A stretch of DNA of 7,348 nucleotides from the NCBI GenBank assembly GCA_003485955.1, contig DNHH01000078.1, positions 1 through 7,348 of the forward strand, given 5' to 3'. This document shows positions 6,241 to 7,348 of the stretch, piece after piece; positions within the stretch are counted from its first letter, which is position 1; the number at the start of each line of letters is the position of its first letter. Below the pieces are notes generated by a model. It did not search any database, was not told where the DNA came from, and worked only from the letters and a program-made list of their open reading frames with translations. Origin of the DNA: Opitutia bacterium (GTDB lineage: Bacteria > Verrucomicrobiota > Verrucomicrobiia > Opitutales > UBA953). Made by a program: the position numbers and the translations under genes.

Positions 6241-6872
6241 GAGCTGCGCTTTTTCCAAAGATTGCGAACGACGCCGATAATCAGTGGAAGAAGTGAAATA
6301 CCGATAACGACTAATATGACTTTGGGCAGTTCTTGTGCGAGTGGGGTCGTGCCAATAAAATGCCCCACGGATAGTAAAGTGGGAACCCAAAGGATCGCCC
6401 CCGTGATATTCCAAATTGTAAATCGCACCTTAGGCATTTTACCCATTCCGGCGACAAATGGTACAAAGGTACGTAGGACTGGAATGTAGCGGGCGAGCAC
6501 TAACGATAGGGCGCCCTTTTCTGTATAATAAGCTTCCGCTGCGTTAAGGTGCTTTTGGCGGAAGAGCCAACCGTCGGGACGTTGACGAACAGCGACAGCC
6601 ATTCGGTTACCAAGCCAGCGCCCGACTTCATTACCCATGATGGCTGCTAAGGTAAGAACGATGAGGGTTGTGGAAAAATCTAAGATAGCGGGGTGCTCGG
6701 GTGTCGATACGGTGAAGATGCCGGCGGTGACGAGCAAGGAGTCACCTGGGAGAAAGAATCCTGCTAATAAGCCCGTTTCAGCAAAGATAATGATGACTAA
6801 CACAATTAGCCCCATGTCGCCCACGAGTGTACGTAGGCCATCTTCGGAGTACAGTTGTTGGAGCCATTGCAT
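6237..6872 (-). CDS. DedA-family inner-membrane protein (SNARE-associated/VTT domain)
   Basis: Predicted 211-residue polytopic inner-membrane protein, the usual DedA length. Hydrophobic segments lie at about 20-42, 66-82, 122-143, 152-172 and 184-204. Family landmarks are GLLAGFFLPGDSLL, GNEVGRWLGNR, ARYIPVLRTFVPFVAGMGKM and a late GxxxW segment. Glu32 and Asp44 are 12 residues apart and Arg128 and Arg134 six apart, the same spacings as the charged residues I recall being essential in E. coli YqjA and YghB. DedA proteins are implicated in lipid translocation, including undecaprenyl phosphate recycling, and in membrane energetics; which lipid this one handles cannot be said. The frame stays open upstream to 7052, but that stretch overlaps glnD and does not resemble DedA, so I start at the Met of MQWLQQLYS. 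Its stop codon overlaps that of the kinase gene in TTAA. No clear Shine-Dalgarno site precedes the ATG. Confidence 0.93.
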   Translation of the reverse strand: MQWLQQLYSEDGLRTLVGDMGLIVLVIIIFAETGLLAGFFLPGDSLLVTAGIFTVSTPEHPAILDFSTTLIVLTLAAIMGNEVGRWLGNRMAVAVRQRPDGWLFRQKHLNAAEAYYTEKGALSLVLARYIPVLRTFVPFVAGMGKMPKVRFTIWNITGAILWVPTLLSVGHFIGTTPLAQELPKVILVVIGISLLPLIIGVVRNLWKKRSS

Positions 6873-6957
6873 GTAGAGTTTTCTGCAGAGTTGGCTTCGT
6901 TTGGCAATCCCGCTTGCTCCTTGGTCCGGGCCTAACAGCGTCAGAGAGATGACTGAT
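6873..6957. promoter_or_regulatory. Divergent intergenic region between dedA and glnD
   Basis: This 85-base gap should hold the promoters of both divergent genes. TTGGCA at 6901-6906 matches five of six bases of a -35 box on the plus strand, but no good -10 follows at 16-18 bases. On the minus strand AAGGAG (6922-6917) lies about 45 bases before the dedA ATG. No NtrC-type or sigma54 site is evident. I cannot name a promoter here with confidence. Confidence 0.2.
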
Positions 6958-7348
6958 ATGGGGTCTGCAGAGACACGGTTACGCCAAAGCGCTTTGCGTG
7001 AGGGCTTAGTCGGCTCGTCTTCGAGCCCTGAGGTATTTCTCAGTCGGGCCAAGGCTTACTTAGCTGAGGCTAAGTCTATTCAACTGGAGGTTCACCGTGC
7101 AGGGGCACAGGGTGATGTCACCACGGCGATACGATCATTCGCAATCGATCAGCTACTTTCAGCTCTTTACGAACGTACGCCCGGTGCAACATCAGGCCTA
7201 ACAGTGCTAGCATTAGGTGGGTACGGACGTGCGGAATTATGTCCGCATAGTGATATCGATTTACTGCTAGTTATTCTTAAAGATACTCAGGAAACACGTG
7301 CAGCCGCAGAAGCCTTACTTTATCCGTTGTGGGATTTAGGATTAAAGG
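6958..7348 (+). CDS. glnD: [Protein-PII] uridylyltransferase, N-terminal part (cut by window edge)
   Basis: First 130 codons of GlnD, the bifunctional uridylyltransferase/uridylyl-removing enzyme that senses glutamine and modifies the PII protein. The visible part is a helical N-terminus of about 80 residues (AKAYLAEAKSIQLEVHRAGA, a region usual before the catalytic core) and the start of the nucleotidyltransferase domain. That domain carries GGYGRAELCPHSDIDLLL, with the Gly-Gly pair at 87-88 and metal-binding Asp99 and Asp101. YPLWDLGLK at the very end is the next GlnD landmark. The HD, C-terminal ACT and linker domains lie beyond the edge. I chose ATG 6958 because GAGAG lies 9 bases upstream; ATG 6949 is directly adjacent to that purine run and is the alternative. 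A stop at 6874-6876 bounds the frame. The gene is divergent from dedA. Cys98 of the longer form (95 here) replaces the more common His, Phe or Tyr after the motif's Leu. Confidence 0.9.
   Translation, partial: MGSAETRLRQSALREGLVGSSSSPEVFLSRAKAYLAEAKSIQLEVHRAGAQGDVTTAIRSFAIDQLLSALYERTPGATSGLTVLALGGYGRAELCPHSDIDLLLVILKDTQETRAAAEALLYPLWDLGLK

Noticed and set aside
6239..6254. Small hairpin followed by a T run just after the kinase stop, considered as a terminator
   Set aside because: The stem is only six pairs including a G-T pair, and the T run is used up in the stem. It also lies inside the dedA coding sequence.
6906..6922. AAGGAG on the minus strand followed 8 bases later by an in-frame ATT, a possible rare start for dedA adding 12 residues
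   Set aside because: ATT starts are very rare and no other evidence supports the added residues. The ATG at 6872 suffices.
6873..7052. Upstream extension of the dedA reading frame by 60 residues on the minus strand
   Set aside because: The extension overlaps the glnD coding sequence, is not hydrophobic or DedA-like, and would make the protein longer than the family's usual size. The Met at 6872 gives a normal N-terminus.

Overview
The window is ordinary chromosomal DNA from a Gram-negative bacterium. Two predicted proteins have signal peptides and end in outer-membrane beta-barrels with a terminal phenylalanine, and a third looks periplasmic. Base composition looks balanced by eye. The mix of a HAF-repeat-like autotransporter, a CPYS redoxin and starts with little Shine-Dalgarno signal would suit Verrucomicrobiota (Opitutales-like). 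That placement is a weak guess from style; no rRNA or marker gene is present to settle it.

Layout. Positions 1-2950 hold two co-directional envelope genes: an autotransporter with a repeat-built passenger, then a small outer-membrane barrel protein. A strong bidirectional hairpin terminator (2971-2999) separates them from a convergent periplasmic redoxin gene (3600-3022, minus). Divergent from the redoxin, across 118 bases, is cysE (serine O-acetyltransferase). Its stop codon overlaps by one base the start of a soluble GAF-GAF histidine kinase gene (4525-6240). The kinase gene converges on a DedA-family membrane protein gene (6872-6237, minus), and the two stop codons share the tetranucleotide TTAA. 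Divergent from dedA, the 5' part of glnD (PII uridylyltransferase) runs off the right edge.

How the genes relate. The two envelope genes probably share a transcript and the terminator. cysE and the kinase are probably translationally coupled. cysE makes O-acetylserine for cysteine synthesis, and glnD is the nitrogen-status sensor that modifies PII. The kinase core is NtrB-like in type, so a link to nitrogen or sulfur status is possible, but no response regulator lies in the window.

I found no mobile element, CRISPR array, RNA gene or defence cassette, and nothing I would call a new system. The points most worth a second look are the roughly 47-residue periodic passenger of the autotransporter, a recurring CATAC motif 4-7 bases before four start codons, the cysE-kinase coupling, and the single-cysteine CPYS redoxin.
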